In this document: in pieces, positions 42,844 to 58,002 of the stretch
Layout: each line of letters begins with the position of its first letter
How positions within the stretch are numbered: the stretch's first letter is position 1
Assembly (NCBI RefSeq): GCF_043290135.1
Contig: NW_027464806.1
Span: forward strand, 62,001-126,000
DNA: 64,000 nucleotides
Direction: 5' to 3'
From: Rhipicephalus microplus
Taxonomy: Eukaryota; Arthropoda; Arachnida; Ixodida; Ixodidae
Program-made: the position numbers and the translations under genes
Notes under the pieces: model-generated
Seen by the model: the letters and a program-made list of their open reading frames with translations, nothing else
Told to the model about the DNA's origin: nothing
Databases searched by the model: none

Positions 42844-44125
42844 ACCCAAACAGGTGACGCGGCCGTGTTTCGCTTCGCAGTCACGATGGCTCTGTTCGTA
42901 CCCTCAAGCGTGTTTGTTTTTCTATACTTTATATATATTTCCTCGCGACATCAGTTAGCCACAAGTGCGCGACGCCAAATGCTGCAAAGAGACAACCAAA
43001 TCACGCAGCTCGGCACCGAAAAAGACAGAAAAGAGCATGTAAGCGTTGTCATTTCTCATTAAAAAAAAAAAAAAAAAAAAGCTCCACACGTAACCGTCTA
43101 TCCTTACGATGACACCTGAACGGGTCAGCACAGGGACAGAGTAAATTTAATACCTTTGAATAGAAAAACAAACGTAAGGTAAAAAAAAAAGAGAGAGAGA
43201 GAGAGAGAGAACCCGCCGTTAGCGCATTCCATTTGGTGCTTCTAACACAATTTATTTCGTCTATCTTGCTAGGCAGCGCAGCCACTATTACACAGAACAC
43301 ACAACACAAGCGCTTAACTTCAACTAAACGTTTATTGCAAAAAAAAAAAAAAAAATTGTCCAGAATATGGCACAAAAACTTGTTCAGCTTCAAAAGAAAT
43401 GAAAGGAAATGACACGCGATGATTTCGAGTGTGTTAGTGCACTCTCTATCGCGCTCACGCGGAAAGAACTGTTTTTTGGATGGGGTGATAGAGAATAACA
43501 GACAGTAATGTGCGGGACTGGCACGTGTGCTTTTTGTTGTCTACCTTTTACTATTCTTTTTCTCTGTTCACCCCCTTTATAAACTCTGACGTTTGCAATG
43601 AAAGTTCAGTTGAAGTTAAGCGCTTGTGTTGTGAGGTCTGTGTAATAGTGGCTGCGCTTCCTAGCGAGATGGATCCTTACCAACTGGCCCGATACAATTG
43701 TTTATTTCGTCTCTCGGTAAAACTTCATCACCTCCTACGAGTGCACCCAAAAGTTGCGCCGGGGTCCAGCAGCCCAAGTCACCATGGCGTTACGCAAACA
43801 GAAGCCCTCAAAAACACCTTACAAGCGGCGGGCAAAAAGGTAAACACATAAATGAAATTGACACACCACAGGGTCGCAGCACGGCTGCTGCACACACACC
43901 GACTGAAGCTAGCCTACCTTTTCTCTGTCTACTCATAATGATACACACTTTTACCTTGAATTTGTCAAAGCTGAGCCATTTCTTCGTAATAACGACGCGC
44001 CGACGTTCCGTTCTTCCGCGCGCTAGACAACGGCAGCCACGTACGTACAAAACATGACAGCAAAAGAGGGTGCGGCCGGAGTACGTGGCCTGGAGTGGTC
44101 TCGTAGCCAAAGCAGACACGTTGGT

Positions 44126-44141
44126 GGTCCTGAGAAGGACC
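44126..44141 (-). terminator. Histone 3' stem-loop of H3, unit 5
   Basis: Same 16-mer and spacing as unit 1. Confidence 0.95.
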
Positions 44142-44188
44142 GTTTGTTGTTGCTTGCCTGTCGACCGAAGCGCAGGGAGCAGCCCAAC

Positions 44189-44614
<426 letters not shown>

Positions 44615-44642
44615 TCACCTCGACTGACGGAGCGAAACTGCG

Positions 44643-45066
44643 GAGTGGTTCTTGAGAGAAAGGAAGAGAAAAGTGAGCCCCGTTATTGTCTGCTTCAGTG
44701 AGCGACACCGCCACAGAGCTCACAAAGGGATGGGGGTAAGGAGGGATAAAAGGGTAGAGGTAAAAGTATAGGAAAGAGGAAGAAGAAGCAACAACAAGCT
44801 GAGGGGATAGAAGAGACAGGAAAGATGGAAAAACGGTCACTGGAGTCCGAAGACGGGGTACACTTGCGAGAGATGGTGTCGGCGTCTGTAGATGGCGTAG
44901 AGCAGGTCCAGTAGGTCAGAGCTGCGCTGTCACCGAAGACAGCCGGCGACAGGAGATGACGTAGGGCCAGCCCAGTCGGCCAGAGCTACGATGACGCCGA
45001 AGGTCGCGAGCGCGCGGAGCGCGCGGGCGCACAACCGGTCGCCACGAAATCCAGGGAGCGTCTCCT
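44643..45066 (-). mobile_element. Longer SINE-like element upstream of H3, unit 5
   Basis: This 424-bp insertion is unique to this unit. It is flanked by the 15-bp CGGAGCGAAACTGCG at 44628-44642 and 45067-45081. On the minus strand its head and its 3' blocks (GTGTCGC, GCAGACA) align with the 330-bp element, so it is a subfamily of the same SINE. The extra length comes partly from an internal tandem duplication of about 60 bp with a GTAGCTCTG..CCGACTGG core. The tail is short, with no ACC repeat. It is in the same sense as H3, ending about 45 bp before the ATG. No ORF is present. The TATA-like box of the shorter element is not conserved here. Confidence 0.85.
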
Positions 45067-47290
45067 CGGAGCGAAACTGCGCTCCTGCCGGAGATCGGCA
45101 AAAGCGGCTTCGCCGCACGACCCATCTCTCTCCCTCCCATTGGCCGAAGCGTGAGAACCCGTCCGCGTGCGAGCGCGGAAGCGTACGCCAGGATGCTGGC
45201 TGGCGCTCATTTTCGGGCAACCGTGCAGTTCGCGGCTGCAAAGAGGTACACCGAAACGAAACCACTACCGCTGTACAATACAGCCTGCTGCGCATTTCTT
45301 TCGCCTTCCAGGCAACACATCAATCGACGCTGTAGCTCGTCGCTTCCCGAAGCGGCGCGACGGAGTGCGAGACGCCACCATTCACGCCAACAGCGCGCAT
45401 CGCACTAGAGCGCCTCGCATCACCGAGGGCAAATGCGCACTGCCACGCCAAAAAAACTTGCTCCTTGCGTTGTCGCTTATTTGCGACCATTACGTAGATG
45501 GGCGAAGACGACGAGAGACCACCGGCAGTGTTGGTATATGCATACACGTCCGCGCAACGACAAGGAGTAAAACGCAACAAAACATTCTAACACAAACACC
45601 CCGTACATCCAACTGCCACTGAGCGCGCCTACTTGCTCAATCGCAGACAGTAACGGGACTCAATTTTATCTTCCTTTCCCTCTTAAGAATCACTCATACA
45701 TACTTGCCAAACTACTAGGTGCGCTCAATGGCGGTTGGATGTACGGGGTGTTTGCGTTCGAATGTTTTGTTTCATTTTTACTCCTATTCCCTCGATATGT
45801 CGTCTCACTCTGGCTTCCCTCATGTCTCTTTCTCTACACTTTTATTCCCACCCTTTTAATCCCCCCTCACCCCCCATCCCTTGTGAGCTACCGCTGAGGT
45901 GTCGCATCCTGATGCAGACAGTTTCGGGGCTCACTTTCCTCTTCTTTTCCATCTTACACATCAGCAATCCCCCCCCCCCCCCAACCTCTAAGTGCTAAAT
46001 ATGTGGCACAAAAAGCAGGAAATGGACTCAATGAAAGGGTGAAAAATAATAATCATAATAGAAACGAAGATCAACACGCGCCTCAAAAAGCCCCATTCAC
46101 TCCTCTTTCACATTTTCACGAGAAAATGAAGGTACACACATGGAGAACAATTTTTGTTATAGGTAGGCTTTGCCTGAGCAGAACCACTGTCGTGCGCCTT
46201 GGTTACACATTCGACACGCCTCGTCCTGTGCGGAGGTGGGTGGGAAACCAAGGGTGCACTTGAAAATGCAATGCTCGTGGGTTGGTGTCGCCATCTGACG
46301 GCAGGCTCACGCGAGCGCGCCTTGCTTTCGAATTTCCCGCGCTCGAACCTCTCGCGTTTACATCATGGGCTAGTCCCCCCCCCCCCCCCCTCTCGCGTGG
46401 GCGGCGAAGCCAGCCTCCCTAGAGTGACCACCTCTGCCGGCGAAATGGAAACACTTGTTGCGTAGCTGTCCGTCCAAGTAAAGCTTTCACAACTGCAGTG
46501 TTCGCAGCACCAGTACAGTACATGAGTGCCACTTCTATCAAGTGCAGCTTCCCTCAGCACGCTGCATGGGCAGCGCTTATTGTGTACTTGCTTCTGACTT
46601 GCGCAGAAATTCTGTTTAAACATCCCCTTCCACTTTTCTTTCTTTTTTTTTGTATTTTGCAGCTCGGCAGCGCCAGGTGTGAAAAAAAAAAAACAAACAA
46701 AAATTATTAGGCGTGACAATGTACACAATGTGTTATTGAATGGGGCACTTCTGAGTGCACAGCGGGCGCGGTAAACACGACCAACCTGTCACAATCAATT
46801 TTTTCATTTGTAAGTACACATCCCTTCTTCGTCTGGGTGCCCCACGGTAGAACATAGTGCGTTTTTATTTATTTTGACACAACGTGACGCGATCGTGTAG
46901 TGGGCATTCCAAAGAAAAAAGCGAGTTCGTGCTTCCTGAGCATAGTCGTGTCTCCAAGAATGCAGTGACCAGGGTAGAACGCTGCGCTCGGCTTCTTCCT
47001 TCGCGCGATAAGGTAACTAGGCGACGTTCGCTTGACGGGCCCGTTTTAGCAGCTTGGCTTGCAGGAAGGAGAGGAAGAACTCGCAGATGCGGCGATTGAT
47101 TCGTGCATGCAGACCCAGGAGAAAGACGACGACGCGAACGAAATGCGGTGAACGTGACAAGTACCCAGCGCGATCAAGCTACTACTACACGAGGTGCTGC
47201 TCACCTGAGCGATGACGCAATGATATTGCAAAGAGGGACGGACGGGTATGGCGAACCGCTGGGATCACACTGCCGAAGCATCAAGTGGGT

Positions 47291-47306
47291 AGCCCTGAAG
47301 AGGGCT
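47291..47306 (-). terminator. Histone 3' stem-loop of H4, unit 5 (variant)
   Basis: Same variant stem-loop as unit 1. Confidence 0.88.
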
Positions 47307-47349
47307 GTTGTGTTCTCGTTGGCTGGCTGCAGGCGACGCCGCTGGCTTC

Positions 47350-48042
<693 letters not shown>

Positions 48043-51000
48043 AAGCGAATGCTCGACACGATCGAGTCGCGGTGTCGGCGCCGGCCCGCGAGACTGAGGA
48101 GGAAGGCGAACGGCGCACGCCGGTTGGTCGGCGGCCAGCTCGTCTCTCTCTCCCTCTTTTCTTCGCGAGGAGCGCGTTGGCCGCGCAGGTTGCTGCACTG
48201 ACTATTTTTCTGCACTACAAGATTGAATATACACGGCAAACATGCTTTCGTTTGTTTGTTTGTTTTTAATTCTTTTCTCGTTACTGTTGCTAAGTTTCTT
48301 GCCCATTCATTCACGCACCCTTCACTGCTGCAAAATGGCGTATCAGTCGTATCAGCTGCCCCAGCGGCAAGGAGACATCAAACCGAGTAAGCGACAATTC
48401 ATGTACGCGTACGTACAAGCCCAGCGGATACAACGCGTTCGCTAAAAAACGTTTCATCGTGTCCACTGAACATGACACACGCAATATTTGTCAAAACTCA
48501 CAGCTGCAACAGCTCACCTGTGTGCCGCACGTAAATAAACTGCACACTTAACACTTTGCGACTACTCGTCCCCGGCGTGTGCCCCCCCCCCCTCTTTTTT
48601 TTTTCTTTTCTATGTTCTCGCTTTCTCTCTAATCACATCAATGCCTCATTTGCACGCACGAAACCCGTTTCACGGCGTCACTTTGACGCCATCCTTGTCG
48701 CCAAACCAAGGGACTAACACACGCGGTCCGGGCACGGCCTCATGGCCGGAAATTTCTAAACAAAGCGTGCTCGCGTTGTTGTGGACGCCGGCACGTGAAA
48801 TTCGGCAAAGTAACAGCACCTTTGGCTGGCTACGCGTGTCTCAAATTTTACTGTGGCAGCTCCACTACATATCGCGATACGGCAGTTTCACCGAAGCCAC
48901 GCAACGCGACCGCGCTCATTTCAGCATTCACGGGGACGGCAGAGAGTGAGAGCGCACCTCCTCTCGGGCGCGCCTCTCCTCCCGTAAACACGGACTGTCA
49001 AGCGGTCCGGTCGCAGCGAAGTTTCCCCATTTCCTTGCGGGGTGGTTCAACACCTGCCCGTTTCAAGTGCACGGTTGCACTGTGAGGAACCCTGCAAGGG
49101 TCACGCAATTACAGGCAAAACAGCCCTAACTCTAAAGCGCCTTACATAGGACGAGATTGGAGCGTAAAATGCACCACCCTTTATGCATTCTTTCTTCTTT
49201 ACAGCGTTGGAAGAGTGTTCGTTCGCTGCATGTTTTACGCATGCGTACTTTCGCTTACATAATACCTTCGGAGGCTGACAACCTGTTAAGTAATCTATCA
49301 ACGACTATCCGGACGGCATCAGCTGTGCAAAGAAGATTTGCAGTTGGCCTTCCAGAGCCGTCCAGAGCACACAAAGTAGGTCTACACATCGTGGCAACCA
49401 ATATTTCGAAAAAAGTGAATTGCGTAGTATTATAAAGAATACAACTTTCAGAATGAGCAAAACTGCTTGGTTTGACCAAAGTACAAAGAGGTGCGATTTA
49501 TACCACATCGATCCATTTATTGAATTAAAAATTACGCTGGCATTAGATAGAATATCGGAAACTCTAATTGACCGATTGAGGCTAGGCACGGCATACACAA
49601 AAACATTTGTTTTTTTTTTTTCTTTGCACAGACACGGCAGAGCTGAAAGTCCCGAATGCGAATGCGGATTGATAGATGAAGACGTATGTCACCTTCTCGT
49701 AGACTGTCCACATCACGAGACGCCGTCTTAAGTCCGAACAGTTGGCATTAGACCGCAGACCGTTTAACATGAAGAAACTTCTGGGTCCGTGGCCTACTCG
49801 AGTTTTACAGTCGCACGCTTTAAAAGCATCAACACGTTCTTTACAAGACAGCGGGATTGCTGATAAGTATTAAGAAATAACGAACTTTCATTTGTAACAA
49901 ATGTACTTATTATGTACAGTATCACGTGACTCTCATCATGTGTGTGTTGTGAAATGAATGACGTGTCGACAATTATGTACACACGAGCGAATGCATCTTT
50001 ATACGGACCAGACGTGTGCTCTACTGTTTTGTGCTGGTGGACCGAATATTATCGAGGGACATTATATCAGAGACTTCATTCATTGACTTTCGAACATTTA
50101 CTTACCATTGTGTTCTGATATGTGCGTATAAGTGTAAGTGTGTCTTTGCATATCTCTGCCCGAGTTTTCTACTTTCCATGCACTGCTTTGTACGTTTTGC
50201 TTCAAGATACGTGTTCAAGTTTAACTCAACGGCCAAGGAGTAGCCGGCGCCATAATGGTGCGCCGACATCTCCTTACATATCATATCAATAAGAAAAAAA
50301 GATGCGCGCCAATGCCCATCTATTGTATTCCCTTCTCACGTGCCCCAATACCAAACTGCGCGTGCCATTTCTGTGGTGCAAGTGTGTTTAAGTAGTCGCA
50401 GTTTCATCTTTCACAATCATGAGGGTTCCCATATTGAAAGTATTCCTTCCCCGAACTTGTGGCAGGGACGCACGATGCGAAATTACAAAATGATCGCGCT
50501 TGAAAGCTTCATACAAATGCACTGTCGACCCGCCGAACATAGTCAGTAATCTAAAACAAAGCGGAAATAAACGGTGCGTCCGCTCATTCATTTAAGGTAA
50601 GTTTCCCACCACATTCCGAATGGAACGTACCACTCATTTGTGCCTAGCACAGGCGCATTTGTTCTTTCGAAGAGAACACAGTGTTCCGCTACACCGTGTG
50701 ATTATGTAAACGTCAAGCCGAGCAGTGTCGTTTGCTGGCCGGCCTGGCTATGTTTCTTTCGGCGACGCGCAAACGGAGCACTCGGTGCGAAAACGGGAAA
50801 TGCCCATACCTCGTGTCGACCGCCTTTCTTTACTGGATTTCGTACTTCTTTGTGCACTATATAAATCACCTGCGTGGTACCCCTGTCATGCGTACGCACA
50901 GTTTTGTTTTTTCCTTCACTCGGGCTGTCGATACTTTGCTTTCGGACAATAATTAGCATGCAGTCCGCCGCCACGCTTTTCTGCTTCTACAGCTATTGTC

Positions 51001-51943
51001 ACATGCGTCTATATATTTCTCCCCTATCTTTTCTTGCATCAATGCTTCCGCACATTTTTCACCGCGCCACGCACTTTAAGCTACATTCACTCCTCCTACA
51101 GTCTCGAAACGGGCCTGCCCTGCGCTCTCAAGAAATAAATGCCCCAATTTCGTAAACAAATGAATGGCGTGGCAGAGAAGGAACTCTGCGCTGTCTGATG
51201 AATGTGGCTGTACCCTTCACATCGGGCGGCAGCTATCACCACCTAGCCATAATGCTGACCTAACAAACAGCTACATTTATCTTGTTTTTTTTCTCTCTTT
51301 AAATAGTGAAGTATAGGACCGCGGTGCTTTGCAGTGAATGGTTTAGTTTTCACTCTTGCCTTGACTTTAGCCACCAATAAGATAACCACCTTCTAGTTAA
51401 TTCTACCCGCCTAAAGTCTATTTTGCCCTCCCCCGTCTCTAAACCCCGGTGCTTTTGAAAAACTCTGCGCCATCATTCTAAACTATAAGGTGAAGCCCTT
51501 TACATAGCATTATCAAGTGTTCGGCAGTTTCCTTCTCTCCGCATGCACTGCATACCGTGTATACCCCTTCATATTTGGCCCGACATGTCGGAGTTGCTCG
51601 GGCAAGCGCTGACGCGAGTTTCCTATTCTATCATTTCCCAAGAGCTGAACACACTCGAGTTCATGTTACCTTTTTTTGAGAGAAGCGGCCACCTTCCCCC
51701 TGTTTTTTTTTTTTTTTTTTTAAATTACCACGCTCCTGGTTTTGTTTTCCCTCCATTACCGTACTTGTGGCACTTTTCTCCGCGCACTCGGTCTTCTCTA
51801 ATTTACCTGTTCAACCTCCCCGAGCACACACGTCGAGCGCGGCACACCAACGCTCCTGCTAGCGGTGTTCAACAGAGAGAAGAGGATGGATTCGGAGCCG
51901 AATCTCTCAGCACAACCCCTATGCCGACGCAGACAATTTGGGT

Positions 51944-51959
51944 GGCTCTGAGAAGAGCC
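51944..51959 (-). terminator. Histone 3' stem-loop of H2B, unit 6
   Basis: Same 16-mer and spacing as unit 1. Confidence 0.95.
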
Positions 51960-51998
51960 GTTGATTTGTCGTTGCTCGCTGTGGCCCACGACGCACGC

Positions 51999-52373
51999 CT
52001 ACTTGGAGCTGGTGTACTTGGTGACGGCTTTTGTACCCTCGGACACCGTGTGCTTGGCCAGCTCTCCGGGCAGCAGCAGGCGCACCGCGGTCTGGATCTC
52101 CCGGCTCGTGATGGTCGAGAGCTTGTTGTAGTGAGCAAGGCGTGACGACTCGGCGGCGATACGCTCGAAGATGTCGTTCACGAAGCTGTTCATGATGGAC
52201 ATGGCCTTGCTGGAGACACCAGTGTCGGGGTGCACCTGCTTCAGCACCTTATAGATGTAGATGGAGAAGCTCTCCTTCCTGCGGCGCTTCTTCTTCTTCT
52301 TGTCCGTGGCGCGCACATTCTTCTGCGCCTTGCCGGCCTTCTTGACGGCTTTGCCAGACGGTTGGGGAGGCAT
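51999..52373 (-). CDS. H2B: Core histone H2B with R85L and A109T, unit 6
   Basis: The protein is full length with two missense changes, numbered from Met. The base at 52120 turns Arg85 into Leu in HYNKRSTIT, and the base at 52049 turns Ala109 into Thr in AKHAVSEG. Arg85 (Arg86 in mammals) lies in the L2 loop next to DNA and is almost invariant, so its loss is unlikely to be neutral. The other six copies have neither change. This may be a relaxed copy in a unit that also carries the H2A SINE. Confidence 0.95.
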   Translation of the reverse strand: MPPQPSGKAVKKAGKAQKNVRATDKKKKKRRRKESFSIYIYKVLKQVHPDTGVSSKAMSIMNSFVNDIFERIAAESSRLAHYNKLSTITSREIQTAVRLLLPGELAKHTVSEGTKAVTKYTSSK

Positions 52374-52573
52374 GATTTCACACAACACGCACGCGAGACC
52401 AGAGTCGAATGCGCGTGTCCCCCCGTCTCGCCGCGCTTAAATATGAGCGAGGGGTGTTGACGAGATCAGCACAACGCGCGCGCCCCATTGGTTCGCACGG
52501 CTTCTCTCTCTCACACTCTCATCCGTTCCCCGCGAGCGGCGGCGCGCGATGGTGGCAACGGAAACCATTCGAG

Positions 52574-53360
<787 letters not shown>

Positions 53361-53399
53361 GCGAGCACCCCTTCCGCGCGCTCGCCGCATTCCCCAAAC

Positions 53400-53415
53400 G
53401 GTCCTTCTAAGGACC
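53400..53415 (+). terminator. Histone 3' stem-loop of H2A, unit 6
   Basis: Same 16-mer and spacing as unit 1. Confidence 0.95.
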
Positions 53416-54692
53416 ACCCAAACAGGTGACGCGGCCGTGTTTCGCTTCGCAGTCACGATGGCTCTGTTCGTACCCTCAAGCGTGTTTGTTTTTCTATACT
53501 TTATATATATTTCCTCGCGACATCAGTTAGCCACAAGTGCGCGACGCCAAATGCTGCAAAGAGACAACCAAATCACGCAGCTCGGCACCGAAAAAGACAG
53601 AAAAGAGCATGTAAGCGTTGTCATTTCTCATTAAAAAAAAAAAAAAAAAAGCTCCACACGTAACCGTCTATCCTTACGATGACACCTGAACGGGTCAGCA
53701 CAGGGACAGAGTAAATTTAATACCTTTGAATAGAAAAACAAACGTAAGGTAAAAAAAAAAAGAGAGAGAGAGAGAGAGAACCCGCCGTTAGCGCATTCCA
53801 TTTGGTGCTTCTAACACAATTTATTTCGTCTATCTTGCTAGGCAGCGCAGCCACTATTACACAGAACACACAACACAAGCGCTTAACTTCAACTAAACGT
53901 TTATTGCAAAAAAAAAAAAAAATTGTCCAGAATATGGCACAAAAACTTGTTCAGCTTCAAAAGAAATGAAAGGAAATGACACGCGATGATTTCGAGTGTG
54001 TTAGTGCACTCTCTATCGCGCTCACGCGGAAAGAACTGTTTTTTGGATGGGGTGATAGAGAATAACAGACAGTAATGTGCGGGACTGGCACGTGTGCTTT
54101 TTGTTGTCTACCTTTTACTATTCTTTTTCTCTGTTCACCCCCTTTATAAACTCTGACGTTTGCAATGAAAGTTCAGTTGAAGTTAAGCGCTTGTGTTGTG
54201 AGGTCTGTGTAATAGTGGCTGCGCTTCCTAGCGAGATGGATCCTTACCAACTGGCCCGATACAATTGTTTATTTCGTCTCTCGGTAAAACTTCATCACCT
54301 CCTACGAGTGCACCCAAAAGTTGCGCCGGGGTCCAGCAGCCCAAGTCACCATGGCGTTACGCAAACAGAAGCCCTCAAAAACACCTTACAAGCGGCGGGC
54401 AAAAAGGTAAACACATAAATGAAATTGACACACCACAGGGTCGCAGCACGGCTGCTGCACACACACCGACTGAAGCTAGCCTACCTTTTCTCTGTCTACT
54501 CATAATGATACACACTTTTACCTTGAATTTGTCAAAGCTGAGCCATTTCTTCGTAATAACGACGCGCCGACGTTCCGTTCTTCCGCGCGCTAGACAACGG
54601 CAGCCACGTACGTACAAAACATGACAGCAAAAGAGGGTGCGGCCGGAGTACGTGGCCTGGAGTGGTCTCGTAGCCAAAGCAGACACGTTGGT

Positions 54693-54708
54693 GGTCCTGA
54701 GAAGGACC
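54693..54708 (-). terminator. Histone 3' stem-loop of H3, unit 6
   Basis: Same 16-mer and spacing as unit 1. Confidence 0.95.
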
Positions 54709-54755
54709 GTTTGTTGTTGCTTGCCTGTCGACCGAAGCGCAGGGAGCAGCCCAAC

Positions 54756-55181
<426 letters not shown>

Positions 55182-57415
55182 TCACCTCGACTGACGGAGC
55201 GAAACTGCGCTCCTGCCGGAGATCGGCAAAAGCGGCTTCGCCGCACGACCCATCTCTCTCCCTCCCATTGGCCGAAGCGTGAGAACCCGTCCGCGTGCGA
55301 GCGCGGAAGCGTACGCCAGGATGCTGGCTGGCGCTCATTTTCGGGCAACCGTGCAGTTCGCGGCTGCAAAGAGGTACACCGAAACGAAACCACTACCGCT
55401 GTACAATACAGCCTGCTGCGCATTTCTTTCGCCTTCCAGGCAACACATCAATCGACGCTGTAGCTCGTCGCTTCCCGAAGCGGCGCGACGGAGTGCGAGA
55501 CGCCACCATTCACGCCAACAGCGCGCATCGCACTAGAGCGCCTCGCATCACCGAGGGCAAATGCGCACTGCCACGCCAAAAAAACTTGCTCCTTGCGTTG
55601 TCGCTTATTTGCGACCATTACGTAGATGGGCGAAGACGACGAGAGACCACCGGCAGTGTTGGTATATGCATACACGTCCGCGCAACGACAAGGAGTAAAA
55701 CGCAACAAAACATTCTAACACAAACACCCCGTACATCCAACTGCCACTGAGCGCGCCTACTTGCTCAATCGCAGACAGTAACGGGACTCAATTTTATCTT
55801 CCTTTCCCTCTTAAGAATCACTCATACATACTTGCCAAACTACTAGGTGCGCTCAATGGCGGTTGGATGTACGGGGTGTTTGCGTTCGAATGTTTTGTTT
55901 CATTTTTACTCCTATTCCCTCGATATGTCGTCTCACTCTGGCTTCCCTCATGTCTCTTTCTCTACACTTTTATTCCCACCCTTTTAATCCCCCCTCACCC
56001 CCCATCCCTTGTGAGCTACCGCTGAGGTGTCGCATCCTGATGCAGACAGTTTCGGGGCTCACTTTCCTCTTCTTTTCCATCTTACACATCAGCAATCCCC
56101 CCCCCCCCCCAACCTCTAAGTGCTAAATATGTGGCACAAAAAGCAGGAAATGGACTCAATGAAAGGGTGAAAAATAATAATCATAATAGAAACGAAGATC
56201 AACACGCGCCTCAAAAAGCCCCATTCACTCCTCTTTCACATTTTCACGAGAAAATGAAGGTACACACATGGAGAACAATTTTTGTTATAGGTAGGCTTTG
56301 CCTGAGCAGAACCACTGTCGTGCGCCTTGGTTACACATTCGACACGCCTCGTCCTGTGCGGAGGTGGGTGGGAAACCAAGGGTGCACTTGAAAATGCAAT
56401 GCTCGTGGGTTGGTGTCGCCATCTGACGGCAGGCTCACGCGAGCGCGCCTTGCTTTCGAATTTCCCGCGCTCGAACCTCTCGCGTTTACATCATGGGCTA
56501 GTCCCCCCCCCCCCCCCTCTCGCGTGGGCGGCGAAGCCAGCCTCCCTAGAGTGACCACCTCTGCCGGCGAAATGGAAACACTTGTTGCGTAGCTGTCCGT
56601 CCAAGTAAAGCTTTCACAACTGCAGTGTTCGCAGCACCAGTACAGTACATGAGTGCCACTTCTATCAAGTGCAGCTTCCCTCAGCACGCTGCATGGGCAG
56701 CGCTTATTGTGTACTTGCTTCTGACTTGCGCAGAAATTCTGTTTAAACATCCCCTTCCACTTTTCTTTCTTTTTTTTTGTATTTTGCAGCTCGGCAGCGC
56801 CAGGTGTGAAAAAAAAAACAAACAAAAATTATTAGGCGTGACAATGTACACAATGTGTTATTGAATGGGGCACTTCTGAGTGCACAGCGGGCGCGGTAAA
56901 CACGACCAACCTGTCACAATCAATTTTTTCATTTGTAAGTACACATCCCTTCTTCGTCTGGGTGCCCCACGGTAGAACATAGTGCGTTTTTATTTATTTT
57001 GACACAACGTGACGCGATCGTGTAGTGGGCATTCCAAAGAAAAAAGCGAGTTCGTGCTTCCTGAGCATAGTCGTGTCTCCAAGAATGCAGTGACCAGGGT
57101 AGAACGCTGCGCTCGGCTTCTTCCTTCGCGCGATAAGGTAACTAGGCGACGTTCGCTTGACGGGCCCGTTTTAGCAGCTTGGCTTGCAGGAAGGAGAGGA
57201 AGAACTCGCAGATGCGGCGATTGATTCGTGCATGCAGACCCAGGAGAAAGACGACGACGCGAACGAAATGCGGTGAACGTGACAAGTACCCAGCGCGATC
57301 AAGCTACTACTACACGAGGTGCTGCTCACCTGAGCGATGACGCAATGATATTGCAAAGAGGGACGGACGGGTATGGCGAACCGCTGGGATCACACTGCCG
57401 AAGCATCAAGTGGGT

Positions 57416-57431
57416 AGCCCTGAAGAGGGCT
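57416..57431 (-). terminator. Histone 3' stem-loop of H4, unit 6 (variant)
   Basis: Same variant stem-loop as unit 1. Confidence 0.88.
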
Positions 57432-57474
57432 GTTGTGTTCTCGTTGGCTGGCTGCAGGCGACGCCGCTGGCTTC

Positions 57475-58002
<528 letters not shown>

